Positions 1 through 7,562 of a stretch of 64,000 nt of DNA are shown here, in pieces. A model generated the notes under the pieces. It was not told the DNA's origin. It did no database searches and saw only the letters and a list, made by a program, of their open reading frames with translations. The position numbers and the translations under genes were made by a program. The stretch lies in contig CBDFKB010000008.1 of assembly GCA_965248715.1 (NCBI GenBank), forward strand, positions 372,001-436,000, written 5' to 3'. Every line of letters starts with the position of its first letter. The first letter of the stretch is position 1. Source of the stretch: CBDFKB01 sp965248715. Lineage in GTDB: Bacteria; Pseudomonadota; Alphaproteobacteria; Rhizobiales; Rhizobiaceae.

Positions 1-339
1 GCCAAAAATGTCACCGTCTTCGTCGACGATGATTTCACCAAGATTGATGCCCATACGGTAATGCATCGTATTGTTATCGGCTTCATCGCTGTTTTCGTTG
101 ATGTCACGCTGGGCTTGCACTGCGCACTCGACCGCGTTCGACAATCCGTTGAAAGTCACCAACAGTCCGTCGCCGGTATTCTTGACGATCCTGCCGTTGA
201 ATTTCTCGATTAGTGGTGAGAAAAGTTCGCGCTCATGGGCCTTCTTGCGCGTAATGGTACCGGCCTCGTCGCGTGCCATGTGGCGACTATAGCCAACCAT
301 GTCGGTTGCCAGAATGGCCGCCAAAACCTGTTGTGACAT
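1..339 (-). CDS. Class III nucleotide cyclase, N-terminal part (runs off the window)
   Basis: The reverse strand is open from an ATG at 339 to the window edge, giving 113 codons that begin MSQQVLAAILATDMVGYSR. This is the start of a class III adenylate/guanylate cyclase catalytic domain. The first metal-binding Asp lies in ATDMVGYS, the second in NTGDGLLVTF, and the MGINLGEI strand follows. The cyclase domain sits at the very N terminus, as in the family of soluble cyclases that continue into TPR or other sensor regions; that part lies outside the window. The protein would make cyclic AMP or GMP. It is divergent from a second, membrane-bound cyclase at 617, with a palindromic site between them. 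Substrate choice (ATP or GTP) cannot be judged from this fragment. Confidence 0.85.
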   Translation of the reverse strand, partial: MSQQVLAAILATDMVGYSRHMARDEAGTITRKKAHERELFSPLIEKFNGRIVKNTGDGLLVTFNGLSNAVECAVQAQRDINENSDEADNNTMHYRMGINLGEIIVDEDGDIFG

Positions 340-495
340 CTATACCCCGTCATCGGTCCCAAAGCGCCCCAACGCCTTATGCGCACAGATTTGACCATGC
401 GGCGGCATCGCGATGCAAGCACTCAATCTTGATTGGTGTAATTATATTCGAGAATAGCAACAATTTCTTCAATCTATTCCTCGAGCACAAAATTG

Positions 496-530
496 CAATC
501 CGTTCAATCTTGTTCACATTGAACGGATTG
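496..530. promoter_or_regulatory. Perfect 13-bp palindrome between divergent cyclase genes
   Basis: The arms CAATCCGTTCAAT (496-508) and ATTGAACGGATTG (518-530) are exact inverted repeats with a 9-nt spacer. The site lies in the 277-bp gap between the starts of two divergent cyclase genes. No T-run follows, so it does not look like a terminator. The position suggests an operator for a dimeric regulator that could act on both promoters. The regulator is unknown. Confidence 0.55.
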
Positions 531-616
531 GACTTGTTTCGAACATGGCGCTGAAAGATTGCAATGCATCGATTACGGTATCATACCAATGACCGCAGCG
601 CGCAGGACATCACCGC

Positions 617-2032
617 ATGAATACGACCATTACCAAACAGGAACACCAACCACCGACAAATGTCGGTCCGTTGCAAAATGTGTTCACCGATATTTATCAA
701 CAAGTAGTTCGCCGGCCCAATGTGTCTGCGCTTCCGCTACGGGTATTTCGGGCAATTAGGGAGCGCGAACGCACCAACGAGGTGCTGGCGCGTTTGATCC
801 AGCTCGCCATTATCATATTTTTCAGCGTGATCTTCGTCATTTCGCCCAAAACCTCCCCAGATGAAGCATTTTCCCCGGTTCCATATGTGTTGGCCACTTA
901 TTTCTGCTTCAGCGTATTCGGCCTGATTTGGGCGATCAGAGCCCGCTTGCCAGACTGGTCGGTGTACGGCTCGATCCTGTTTGATTTTGGGCTGCTGTAT
1001 GGCCTGCTGATCAGCTTCCATATCCAGTACATGCAGCCTGCATCCTTCACCTTGAAGGCGCCGGCGCTCATGTATGTGTTCATATTTATCACAATTAGAG
1101 CGTTGCGGTTCGAGCCAAAATTCGTCGTCGCGTCAGGCATGGTCGCGGCGACTGGCTGGCTAGCGGTCATTTTCTACGTGATCAATGTGGACCCGCAAAA
1201 CGCCATGCGCACCCATTCCTATGTGGAATATCTAACCAGCAACACGATTTTGATTGGCGCCGAGGTCGACAAAATCGTTTCGATTGCCCTGGTGACAGCG
1301 ATCTTGGCGCTGGCGGTTCGCGGCAGCAACAATTTGCTGGTTCAGTCGGCTGCCGAAAAAACTGCGGCCGATGATTTCTCCAGGTTTTTCGATAAAAGCA
1401 CCGCCAGCGATATTCGCAATGCCCAGGCAAATCTTCAAGCCGGAGAAGGCGAAAAGCGCCAGGCGACAATCATGAACGTGGATTTACGTGGATTTACCAT
1501 CATGGCGTCCGACATGGATGCCTCCATGGTAATGCGGGTCCTATCGGCCTACCAAAACCGAACAGTTGCAATCATCCACGACCATGGCGGCGCCATCGAC
1601 AAATTCATGGGCGACGGCATTATGGCAACCTTCGGGATCGCCGGGCGTGATGACCAACCAGCTGCCGGCGCGCTTGATGCTGCCGAAGCGATCCTCAACG
1701 AGGCGCGGCAATGGCCGCAAAGCGACAACCGGCTGCTTCGCGGCCTGAGCATGGAGCGCATCGGCATTGGTATCGCTTCGGGCGAGGTTGCCTATGGCGC
1801 GGTCGGTGGCACCGGGAGGTTGGAGATGACCGTGATCGGTGCTGCGGTCAACCTTTCTGCCAAATTGGAGAAACACAATAAGCAGCTTGCCACCCGTTGC
1901 CTGTGCGACGGGGAGACATATGATTTAGCGCTGCAGCAGGGATATCGCGGCCAGCTTACTGCGGACCGCATCAAGACTCAGGTCGACGGAGTTAACGATC
2001 CGCGCCAGGTGGTCAAGCTCGGATTGTCTTGA
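617..2032 (+). CDS. Membrane-anchored class III adenylate cyclase
   Basis: This 471-residue protein has about six hydrophobic helices between residues 58 and 245, followed by a cytoplasmic class III cyclase domain from about 280 to the C terminus. The catalytic domain shows NVDLRGFT with the first metal Asp (about 289), FMGDGIMATFG with the second metal Asp (about 333), and the late GIGIASGEV and GTGRLEMTVIG strands typical of bacterial adenylate cyclases. It should convert ATP to cAMP in response to a membrane or periplasmic signal. The six-helix sensor region resembles no named domain that I recognise. It is divergent from another cyclase gene and shares an upstream palindrome with it. The ATG at 617 is the first in-frame start, but its ribosome-binding site is weak. 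Confidence 0.88.
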   Translation: MNTTITKQEHQPPTNVGPLQNVFTDIYQQVVRRPNVSALPLRVFRAIRERERTNEVLARLIQLAIIIFFSVIFVISPKTSPDEAFSPVPYVLATYFCFSVFGLIWAIRARLPDWSVYGSILFDFGLLYGLLISFHIQYMQPASFTLKAPALMYVFIFITIRALRFEPKFVVASGMVAATGWLAVIFYVINVDPQNAMRTHSYVEYLTSNTILIGAEVDKIVSIALVTAILALAVRGSNNLLVQSAAEKTAADDFSRFFDKSTASDIRNAQANLQAGEGEKRQATIMNVDLRGFTIMASDMDASMVMRVLSAYQNRTVAIIHDHGGAIDKFMGDGIMATFGIAGRDDQPAAGALDAAEAILNEARQWPQSDNRLLRGLSMERIGIGIASGEVAYGAVGGTGRLEMTVIGAAVNLSAKLEKHNKQLATRCLCDGETYDLALQQGYRGQLTADRIKTQVDGVNDPRQVVKLGLS

Positions 2033-2067
2033 GTTGCTCCAACAAAGCTGACACGATCTAGCGACTG

Positions 2068-3780
2068 ATGAACCAACCAATTGCTGAAGTAGCAAAGCCG
2101 ATGAATGATTTGCCTAAATCGAGCCAGAGTGACCCAGACATTTTTGCCGCCGGTCTCGGTCGCAATATCGCCAATCACCAGCCCTTGTCGCCGCTGCCGT
2201 ATCTCGAGCGTGCTGCATCGGTGTTTCCAGACCATATTGCGATCATTCACGGAACCCTGCGCCGCAGCTACCGCGAGTTTTACCACCGATGCGGTCAATT
2301 GGCTGGCGCTCTCAAGGAGCATGGGATCGGCAAGGGTGATACGGTTTCCGTGCTGCTGTCCAATACTCCGGCGATGCTGGAAGCCCACTATGGGGTACCG
2401 ATGACTGGCGCGGTTCTGCATTCGATCAATACCAGGCTCGATGCGGCGGTGATTGCCTTTCAATTGGACCATGCCCAGTCGAGAGTAGTGATCATTGATC
2501 GGGAATTTTCCACGGTTTTCAAGCATGCGCTCGACCTGTGTGATGTTACGCCGTTGGTGATCGACTATGACGATCCGCAATATCGCGATGACGCGCCGAT
2601 GGCCAAGGGTGAGGCGATCGGCTCGATCGAATATGAAGCTTTTGTCGGCGGCGGCGATCCGCAAACCAATTGGCAATTGCCCGACGACGAATGGGACGCA
2701 ATCAGCCTGAATTATACCTCTGGCACCACCGGCAATCCCAAGGGCGTGGTCTACCACCATCGCGGCGCGGCGTTGATGGGCTACGGCAACGTGATCCACG
2801 CCGGCATGGCCATGCATCCGGTCTATTTGTGGACGTTGCCGATGTTTCATTGCAATGGCTGGTGTTTTCCGTGGTCACTTTCGGTGGTTGCCGGTACCCA
2901 TGTATGCCTGCGCTGGGTGCGTGCAGCGGCTATGTATGACGCAATTGCCGATCACGGCGTGACCCATTTGTGTGGGGCGCCGGTCGTCATGTCGAGCCTG
3001 TTGCAGGCATCGCCGCACGAAAAACGCGAATTTCCCCAATCGGTCAATTTCAATACTGCCGCCGCGCCACCACCCGAGGCGGTGCTGAAAGGCATGGCCG
3101 ATGCCGGTTTCAACGTTACCCATCTCTATGGCCTGACCGAGACCTACGGCCCGTCGGTGGTGAATGAATGGAAGTCTGATTGGGATAATCTCGATCCGGC
3201 CGGCCGCGCCGCGCGCAAGGCACGCCAAGGTGTGCGCTATGCCTGTCTTGAAGCGCTCGATGTGCGCGATCCGCAAACCATGCAACCGGTGCCGCACGAT
3301 GGCGAAACCATCGGCGAAGTGATGTTTCGCGGCAATATCGTCATGAAGGGATATCTGAAAAACCCGCAAGCCACCGCCGAAGCATTTGCCGGCGGGTGGT
3401 ATCATTCCGGTGATTTGGCGGTGGTGCACCCAGACGGCTACGTACAATTGAAGGACCGCTCCAAGGACATCATCATCTCTGGTGGTGAAAACATCTCGTC
3501 GATTGAGATCGAAGACGTTTTGTTTAAACATCCAAACGTGCTGGCCTGCGCGGTGGTTGCGCGGCCCGACGACAAATGGGGGGAAACCCCCTGCGCCTAT
3601 ATTGAATGTAAACCCGGTACGGAACTGACCGAGGCCGAGGTGATCGAATTTTGTCGCGCCAATCTGGCCCGGTTCAAGTGTCCGCGACATGTGCTCTTCG
3701 AGCCGATCCCGAAAACCAGCACCGGAAAGGTGCAAAAATTTATCCTTCGTGAACGTGCGCGTGCACTTGGTACAGCTTGA
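2068..3780 (+). CDS. AMP-forming acyl-CoA synthetase (DmdB-like subgroup)
   Basis: This 570-residue ANL-superfamily ligase activates a carboxylic acid to its CoA thioester through an acyl-adenylate. The P-loop motif YTSGTTGNPKG lies near residue 215, the hinge/A8 region contains SGGENISSIEIEDV, and the catalytic A10 lysine lies in KTSTGKVQK near the C terminus. The N-terminal region and overall length resemble the medium-chain / 3-methylmercaptopropionyl-CoA ligase (DmdB) subgroup, common in marine alphaproteobacteria. Substrate assignment at that level is inference. The start at 2068 lacks a clear Shine-Dalgarno sequence, and an in-frame ATG at 2101 is an alternative. It is flanked by the cyclase gene and RNase D with no obvious operon partner. 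Confidence 0.85.
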   Translation: MNQPIAEVAKPMNDLPKSSQSDPDIFAAGLGRNIANHQPLSPLPYLERAASVFPDHIAIIHGTLRRSYREFYHRCGQLAGALKEHGIGKGDTVSVLLSNTPAMLEAHYGVPMTGAVLHSINTRLDAAVIAFQLDHAQSRVVIIDREFSTVFKHALDLCDVTPLVIDYDDPQYRDDAPMAKGEAIGSIEYEAFVGGGDPQTNWQLPDDEWDAISLNYTSGTTGNPKGVVYHHRGAALMGYGNVIHAGMAMHPVYLWTLPMFHCNGWCFPWSLSVVAGTHVCLRWVRAAAMYDAIADHGVTHLCGAPVVMSSLLQASPHEKREFPQSVNFNTAAAPPPEAVLKGMADAGFNVTHLYGLTETYGPSVVNEWKSDWDNLDPAGRAARKARQGVRYACLEALDVRDPQTMQPVPHDGETIGEVMFRGNIVMKGYLKNPQATAEAFAGGWYHSGDLAVVHPDGYVQLKDRSKDIIISGGENISSIEIEDVLFKHPNVLACAVVARPDDKWGETPCAYIECKPGTELTEAEVIEFCRANLARFKCPRHVLFEPIPKTSTGKVQKFILRERARALGTA

Positions 3781-3862
3781 GCTCTGGCATTTTGCGACTG
3801 GGTATGGCTGAAAAATTCGTTAACAAAGTATTGGTATCAATTGTTGAACCACACGCCGACAG

Positions 3863-4492
3863 ATGGGAAAGCGCCAGGTGACGATCAGATTTCACAAGAA
3901 CGACCTGCCAAATCTCGAGTGCTATAGTGACAGCGTCGCGATAGATACCGAGACACAAGGGTTGGTTCCGGTTCGTGATCGGCTGTGCGTTGTGCAATTG
4001 TCGCCAGGTGATGGTACCGCCGACGTGGTTCAGATCGACAAGGGGCAGCGCTCTGCACCGGTGCTGGAAAAATTGCTCGGTGATACAAAGATCACCAAGA
4101 TATTCCATTTTGCGCGTTTTGATCTAGCGGTGCTGTACCAGACCTTCGGCGTCATGCCGCGCCCGGTCTATTGCACCAAGATTGCCTCCAAACTGACCCG
4201 GACCTACACTGATCGGCATGGTCTAAAGGATATTACCCGCGAACTGCTCGGCATCGATCTGTCGAAACAGCAACAAAGTTCGGACTGGGCGGCGGCGGAA
4301 CTGACCAAAGAACAATTGGAATACGCTGCCTCAGACGTGCTACATTTACATGCTCTAAAGGATGCGTTGGATCAGCGGTTGAGCCGTGAAGACCGCCGCG
4401 AATTGGCGGCGGCCTCGTTTGCCTATCTGCCGGCACGCGCGAGTTTGGACCTGATGGGTTGGGCAGAAACCGACATATTTGCCCATAGCTGA
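3863..4492 (+). CDS. rnd: Short ribonuclease D (DEDDy 3'-5' exonuclease)
   Basis: The 209-residue protein carries a DEDDy exonuclease domain and nothing else. The catalytic set is visible as D28 and E30 in DTET, D87 in HFARFDLAV, and Y154 with D158 in YAASDVLHL. It lacks the HRDC domains of enterobacterial RNase D, as is usual for the short alphaproteobacterial form. It should trim 3' ends of structured RNA such as tRNA precursors. It stands 49 bp ahead of lptC, the same gene order seen in many Hyphomicrobiales. Confidence 0.88.
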   Translation: MGKRQVTIRFHKNDLPNLECYSDSVAIDTETQGLVPVRDRLCVVQLSPGDGTADVVQIDKGQRSAPVLEKLLGDTKITKIFHFARFDLAVLYQTFGVMPRPVYCTKIASKLTRTYTDRHGLKDITRELLGIDLSKQQQSSDWAAAELTKEQLEYAASDVLHLHALKDALDQRLSREDRRELAAASFAYLPARASLDLMGWAETDIFAHS

Positions 4493-4541
4493 TTGGGCAT
4501 CGGGCGTTTTGCGACCAGCCAGGCGCCAGACAGCGGAAATT

Positions 4542-5267
4542 ATGATGGCGCACGATCCATTGCACAATCTACCACCGCCGGCCCGGTTCGAGCCGGCATC
4601 GCCATTGCACGACACTCGGCTATCTTATCTCGACGGACAACGCGACGAACGCGAATTCTCCAAGGCGCATCGCCATTCGGCTCGGATCGGCTACCTCAAA
4701 TTTGTCTTGTTGTTCGTGGCCAGCATTATGGTGTTTGGCAGCATCTTTTATGCCTGGATTTTTACCGCGACGCCGCACAATATCAGCATCGGCTCCGCTT
4801 CGGTGCGCGATGGAAAGTTGGTTATGCAGGACCCGGCGATGAGCGGATTTGACCGCAATCAGCGTCCGTTCCAACTAAACGCGCGCCAAGCGGTGCAGCA
4901 GATTGACCGGCCATCGGTGGTTGAATTGGTGGCAATCGATGCCAACTTGCCGATGAGGAAATCTTCAAGCGCCAATGTAAAAGCTGCCAACGGAGTGTAT
5001 GATTCCGAACAGGAATTGCTGTATTTGCGCGATGACATTTTGGTAACCACCGCCGAAGGTATGATCATCAAATTGTTGGAGGCAGACATCAACCTTAAAA
5101 ATGGCACAATGCAAAGTCAGGCCCCGGTGGAAATTAACACCGAAGATACCCGCTTGACCGCCGAAACCATGCGGGTCGAAGACAATGGTGCGGTGATCGT
5201 TTTTCAGGATAATGTACGCATGCGTATCGTACCCACCCGCAAGAGTTCCGGAGCATCTGATCGATGA
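4542..5267 (+). CDS. lptC: LPS export protein LptC
   Basis: LptC is the bitopic inner-membrane partner that passes lipopolysaccharide from the LptBFG ABC transporter to periplasmic LptA. The product (241 residues from 4542) has a cytoplasmic tail, one transmembrane helix (YLKFVLLFVASIMVFG), and a periplasmic OstA/LptC beta-jellyroll with repeats such as NGVYDSEQELLYLRDDI. The tandem ATGs at 4542/4545 fit best, because the further in-frame extension to 4479 overlaps RNase D and adds no recognisable sequence. Its stop overlaps the lptA start by 4 bp, so the two are translationally coupled. Confidence 0.88.
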   Translation: MMAHDPLHNLPPPARFEPASPLHDTRLSYLDGQRDEREFSKAHRHSARIGYLKFVLLFVASIMVFGSIFYAWIFTATPHNISIGSASVRDGKLVMQDPAMSGFDRNQRPFQLNARQAVQQIDRPSVVELVAIDANLPMRKSSSANVKAANGVYDSEQELLYLRDDILVTTAEGMIIKLLEADINLKNGTMQSQAPVEINTEDTRLTAETMRVEDNGAVIVFQDNVRMRIVPTRKSSGASDR

Positions 5268-5800
5268 CCGGTTGGTGGCTATATGCCATGCGCCCGCTTT
5301 GGCTAGCGATCGGTATGCTTGCCGGATTTACCTTTGGCGCATCGGCGCAAGTTAGCTCCAAGGCGTTTGCCGGGTTTGCCTCGTCTGGAGAGCCGATCCA
5401 ACTTGAGGCCGATCAGCTCAGGGTAATCGATGAAAAGGGCATGGCAATTTTGACTGGCAATGTTTCGGTTATCCAAGGCGTGTCGCTGCTGAAAACCCGC
5501 AAGCTTACCGTCTATTACGACCAAACCGGCGAAAATTCCGGCCTTGGCGGGAACATCAAACGGCTCGAAGCCAACGATACCATCTATGTCAAATCCGAAG
5601 ACCGAAATGTCACCGCCGACAGCGGCATATTCGATATGCAGACCGATATGATTACGCTCAACGGCAATGTGGTCATGAGCCAAGGAGAAAATGTCGCTAA
5701 GGGATGCATCCTCACCATCAACATGAAAACCAATTTAACCAGGCTTGACCCCTGTGGTGGGCGGGTGAAAATATTACTAACGCCTGGACAAAATAACTAG
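5264..5800 (+). CDS. lptA: LPS transport periplasmic protein LptA
   Basis: The 178-residue precursor begins with a hydrophobic export signal (residues 5-29, ending GASAQ) followed by an OstA-type beta-jellyroll: IQLEADQLRVIDEKGMAILTG, the VSVIQG strand, then NGNVVMSQGENVAKG and the closing TRLDPCGGRVK. LptA forms the periplasmic bridge that carries lipopolysaccharide to LptD. It overlaps lptC in an ATGA arrangement. The next gene, lptB, is normally adjacent, but here a tandem repeat and an old element remnant lie between them. Confidence 0.88.
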   Translation: MTGWWLYAMRPLWLAIGMLAGFTFGASAQVSSKAFAGFASSGEPIQLEADQLRVIDEKGMAILTGNVSVIQGVSLLKTRKLTVYYDQTGENSGLGGNIKRLEANDTIYVKSEDRNVTADSGIFDMQTDMITLNGNVVMSQGENVAKGCILTINMKTNLTRLDPCGGRVKILLTPGQNN

Positions 5801-6000
5801 AGCGTGTCACCCAAAAGTGGGCATTGGTTTTGGGGAAAATGACACGCACAAACAAAGAGATAGCGCGACGAAGCTATTCCAACGCTTCGCGACAAGCGCT
5901 AGAGCGTGTCACCCAAAAGTGGGCATTGGTTTTGGGGAAAATGACACGCACAAACAAAGAGATAGCGCGACGAAGCTATTCCAACGCTTCGTGACAAGCG
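5797..6000 (+). repeat. Two tandem copies of a 102-bp two-hairpin (RIME1-like) element
   Basis: Copies at 5797-5898 and 5899-6000 are identical except for one base and are followed by another CTAG at 6001. Each starts CTAGAGCGTGTCACCC. The first hairpin pairs GCGTGTCA with TGACACGC, with an inner CCCAAAA/TTTTGGG stem. The second pairs ACGAAGC with GCTTCGT, flanked by AGCGC/GCGCT, although the Arg-to-Cys-like base change in the first copy weakens that stem by one pair. Relatives occur at 10431, 45326 and 53888. The size of about 100 bp and the two-palindrome design resemble Rhizobium intergenic mosaic elements. The block lies just after the lptA stop. Confidence 0.85.
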
Positions 6001-6228
6001 CTAGAGGCTGTGGACAATTATGATTGTAGTGCCGGCGCGGCCGATTTGGCACCTGGACCAGGTTGCGAAAAACTTGAAGTGGCCAACACTACCGCGCCCT
6101 TTGCGCCAATATCGCCGCTTGACCGTACCAATGGGAATGGCTATGCGCGCACTTGCTTGACCTTGTCACAAAACCACTACTTGATCACCATGGTTTCATT
6201 TAATCCTGACGCGCTCTGGCCAGGGAAC

Positions 6229-6272
6229 AAAATCGCGGCGGTCAAATGGGTCAACATTAACCACCGCTGGTA
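6229..6272 (-). mobile_element. Terminal remnant of the TACC-ended small mobile element
   Basis: Read on the minus strand, 6259-6229 matches the terminal region of the element at 44964 with about two mismatches in 31 bases (core TGACCCATTTGACCGC). The match continues more weakly to the element terminus at 6272, where the flanking TAA is the complement of the TTA that borders the other copies. The opposite end was not found with confidence; 6004-6228 otherwise shows nothing recognisable. It lies 10 bp before the first possible lptB start codon. Confidence 0.5.
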
Positions 6273-6281
6273 TAAGTTCCC

Positions 6282-7208
6282 TTGGCAACAGACCGGAATT
6301 GCGTGTTGAAGCTGGTACAGAAAATCCAGACATTATTGCCGTTTGGCAAACCAGGCGGCAATGCCGGTCGGCCTTTACGCGCTGATTTGGCCGGCGATGT
6401 GGCAATTCGGGTCAAGCATCCGGCGCCGGCAATTGCCACCGCCGCTGGCACGGATCGAGGAAACAGTAGCACCTTGCAATCGCGCCAAGGGGTGCTTTTG
6501 GTACACAATATCGAAAAGAGTTTTCGCGGTCGGCGCGTCGTCAACGGCGCGACAATTGGCGTGCGGCGGGGTGAATCGGTCGGTCTGCTTGGCCCCAACG
6601 GTGCCGGCAAGACCACCTGCTTTTATATGATCACCGGGTTGATACCGGTGGACAAAGGCCAAATCTTATTGGACGGCCATGATGTTACGCGGATGCCGAT
6701 GTATCGCAGGGCCAGGCTTGGCATCGGCTATCTGCCGCAAGAGGCGTCGATCTTTCGTGGATTAAGCGTCGAGGATAATATCCGCGCGGTCTTGGAAGTA
6801 GTCGAGCCCGACCGCCGCAAACGTGAATTTCAACTGGATGCTTTGTTAGACGAATTCGGCATTGCCGGGCTGCGTAAATCCCCTTCGATCGCGCTTTCCG
6901 GTGGCGAGCGCAGGCGCTGCGAAATCGCCCGCTCGCTGGCCACCCGCCCGACTTTCATGCTGTTGGACGAACCGTTTGCCGGCATTGACCCGATTGCTGT
7001 TGGTGACATTCAGCAATTGGTTCGCCATTTGACCAAACGCGGCATCGGCGTTTTGATCACCGATCACAATGTGCGTGAAACCCTCGGGCTCATCGATCGG
7101 GCCTATATTATCCATTCCGGCAAGGTGTTGATGAACGGGCGGCCGCATGACATCGTTAACAATCCCGATGTGCGGCGACTTTATCTGGGCGAACAATTTA
7201 CGCTTTAG
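6282..7208 (+). CDS. lptB: LPS export ABC transporter ATPase LptB
   Basis: LptB powers extraction of lipopolysaccharide from the inner membrane with LptF and LptG. The ATPase core shows Walker A GPNGAGKTT, the Q-loop in YLPQEASIF, signature LSGGERRR, Walker B FMLLDEPFAGID and the switch His in ITDHNV. The frame is open from 6276 and offers TTG at 6282 and GTG at 6303. The GTG has a GGA upstream and is at least as likely, giving 301 residues. Either way the N terminus carries about 60 extra residues before the ABC fold compared with E. coli LptB. The gene is cut off from lptA by 481 bp of repeats, so it may depend on its own promoter. Confidence 0.88.
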   Translation: MATDRNCVLKLVQKIQTLLPFGKPGGNAGRPLRADLAGDVAIRVKHPAPAIATAAGTDRGNSSTLQSRQGVLLVHNIEKSFRGRRVVNGATIGVRRGESVGLLGPNGAGKTTCFYMITGLIPVDKGQILLDGHDVTRMPMYRRARLGIGYLPQEASIFRGLSVEDNIRAVLEVVEPDRRKREFQLDALLDEFGIAGLRKSPSIALSGGERRRCEIARSLATRPTFMLLDEPFAGIDPIAVGDIQQLVRHLTKRGIGVLITDHNVRETLGLIDRAYIIHSGKVLMNGRPHDIVNNPDVRRLYLGEQFTL

Positions 7209-7562
7209 ATATACCCTTTTGCTAAAGTGCAGTTCCGTGGAATACTCTGGGACCCGTTGACAAACCAGATTTGGATTTCGCTATGATCGATAACGGCACA
7301 GATTTGGCAGCTAATTCGCGGACTTGGCCTACCCTTTTCACAATTTCGCATCACCACCATGAGCTGTTTTCGTCATATATTTACTATGCAAGACGCGGCG
7401 GATCTTGCCCATGATTGGGTTCAAACGCTCTTATCGGGTGCGGCACCATAGCAGGCCTTTGGCCGGTTCGGGCGCAAAATCTGGCACGCACCGTGGTCGA
7501 AACCAATTTGTCAACGGGTCTTAATATATCCGGAACAACCGGAAAGAAACGGCAAAACAGGT
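7209..7562. other. 354-bp gap before rpoN, no gene seen
   Basis: This stretch between lptB and rpoN has no convincing coding frame. It probably holds the rpoN promoter, since rpoN is separated from lptB. A TGGCAC at 7482-7487 recalls a sigma-54 -24 box, but the matching -12 GC is absent. I see no other motif that I can name. Confidence 0.4.

Noticed and set aside
5797..6000. Direct repeats considered as a CRISPR array
   Set aside because: The units are tandem with no spacers, each 102 bp, and fold as two hairpins.
5817..6023. 68-codon open frame across the tandem repeats, encoding an internally duplicated peptide
   Set aside because: The frame exists only because the 102-bp repeat is a multiple of three. 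It has no ribosome-binding site, and the duplication is of DNA hairpins, not of a protein domain.
6010..6309. 99-codon frame between lptA and lptB
   Set aside because: It runs through repeat remnants, overlaps lptB, matches no family and lacks a ribosome-binding site.
7482..7497. Possible sigma-54 promoter upstream of rpoN (autoregulation)
   Set aside because: The TGGCAC is present, but the -12 element at the right spacing reads GTGG instead of TTGC.
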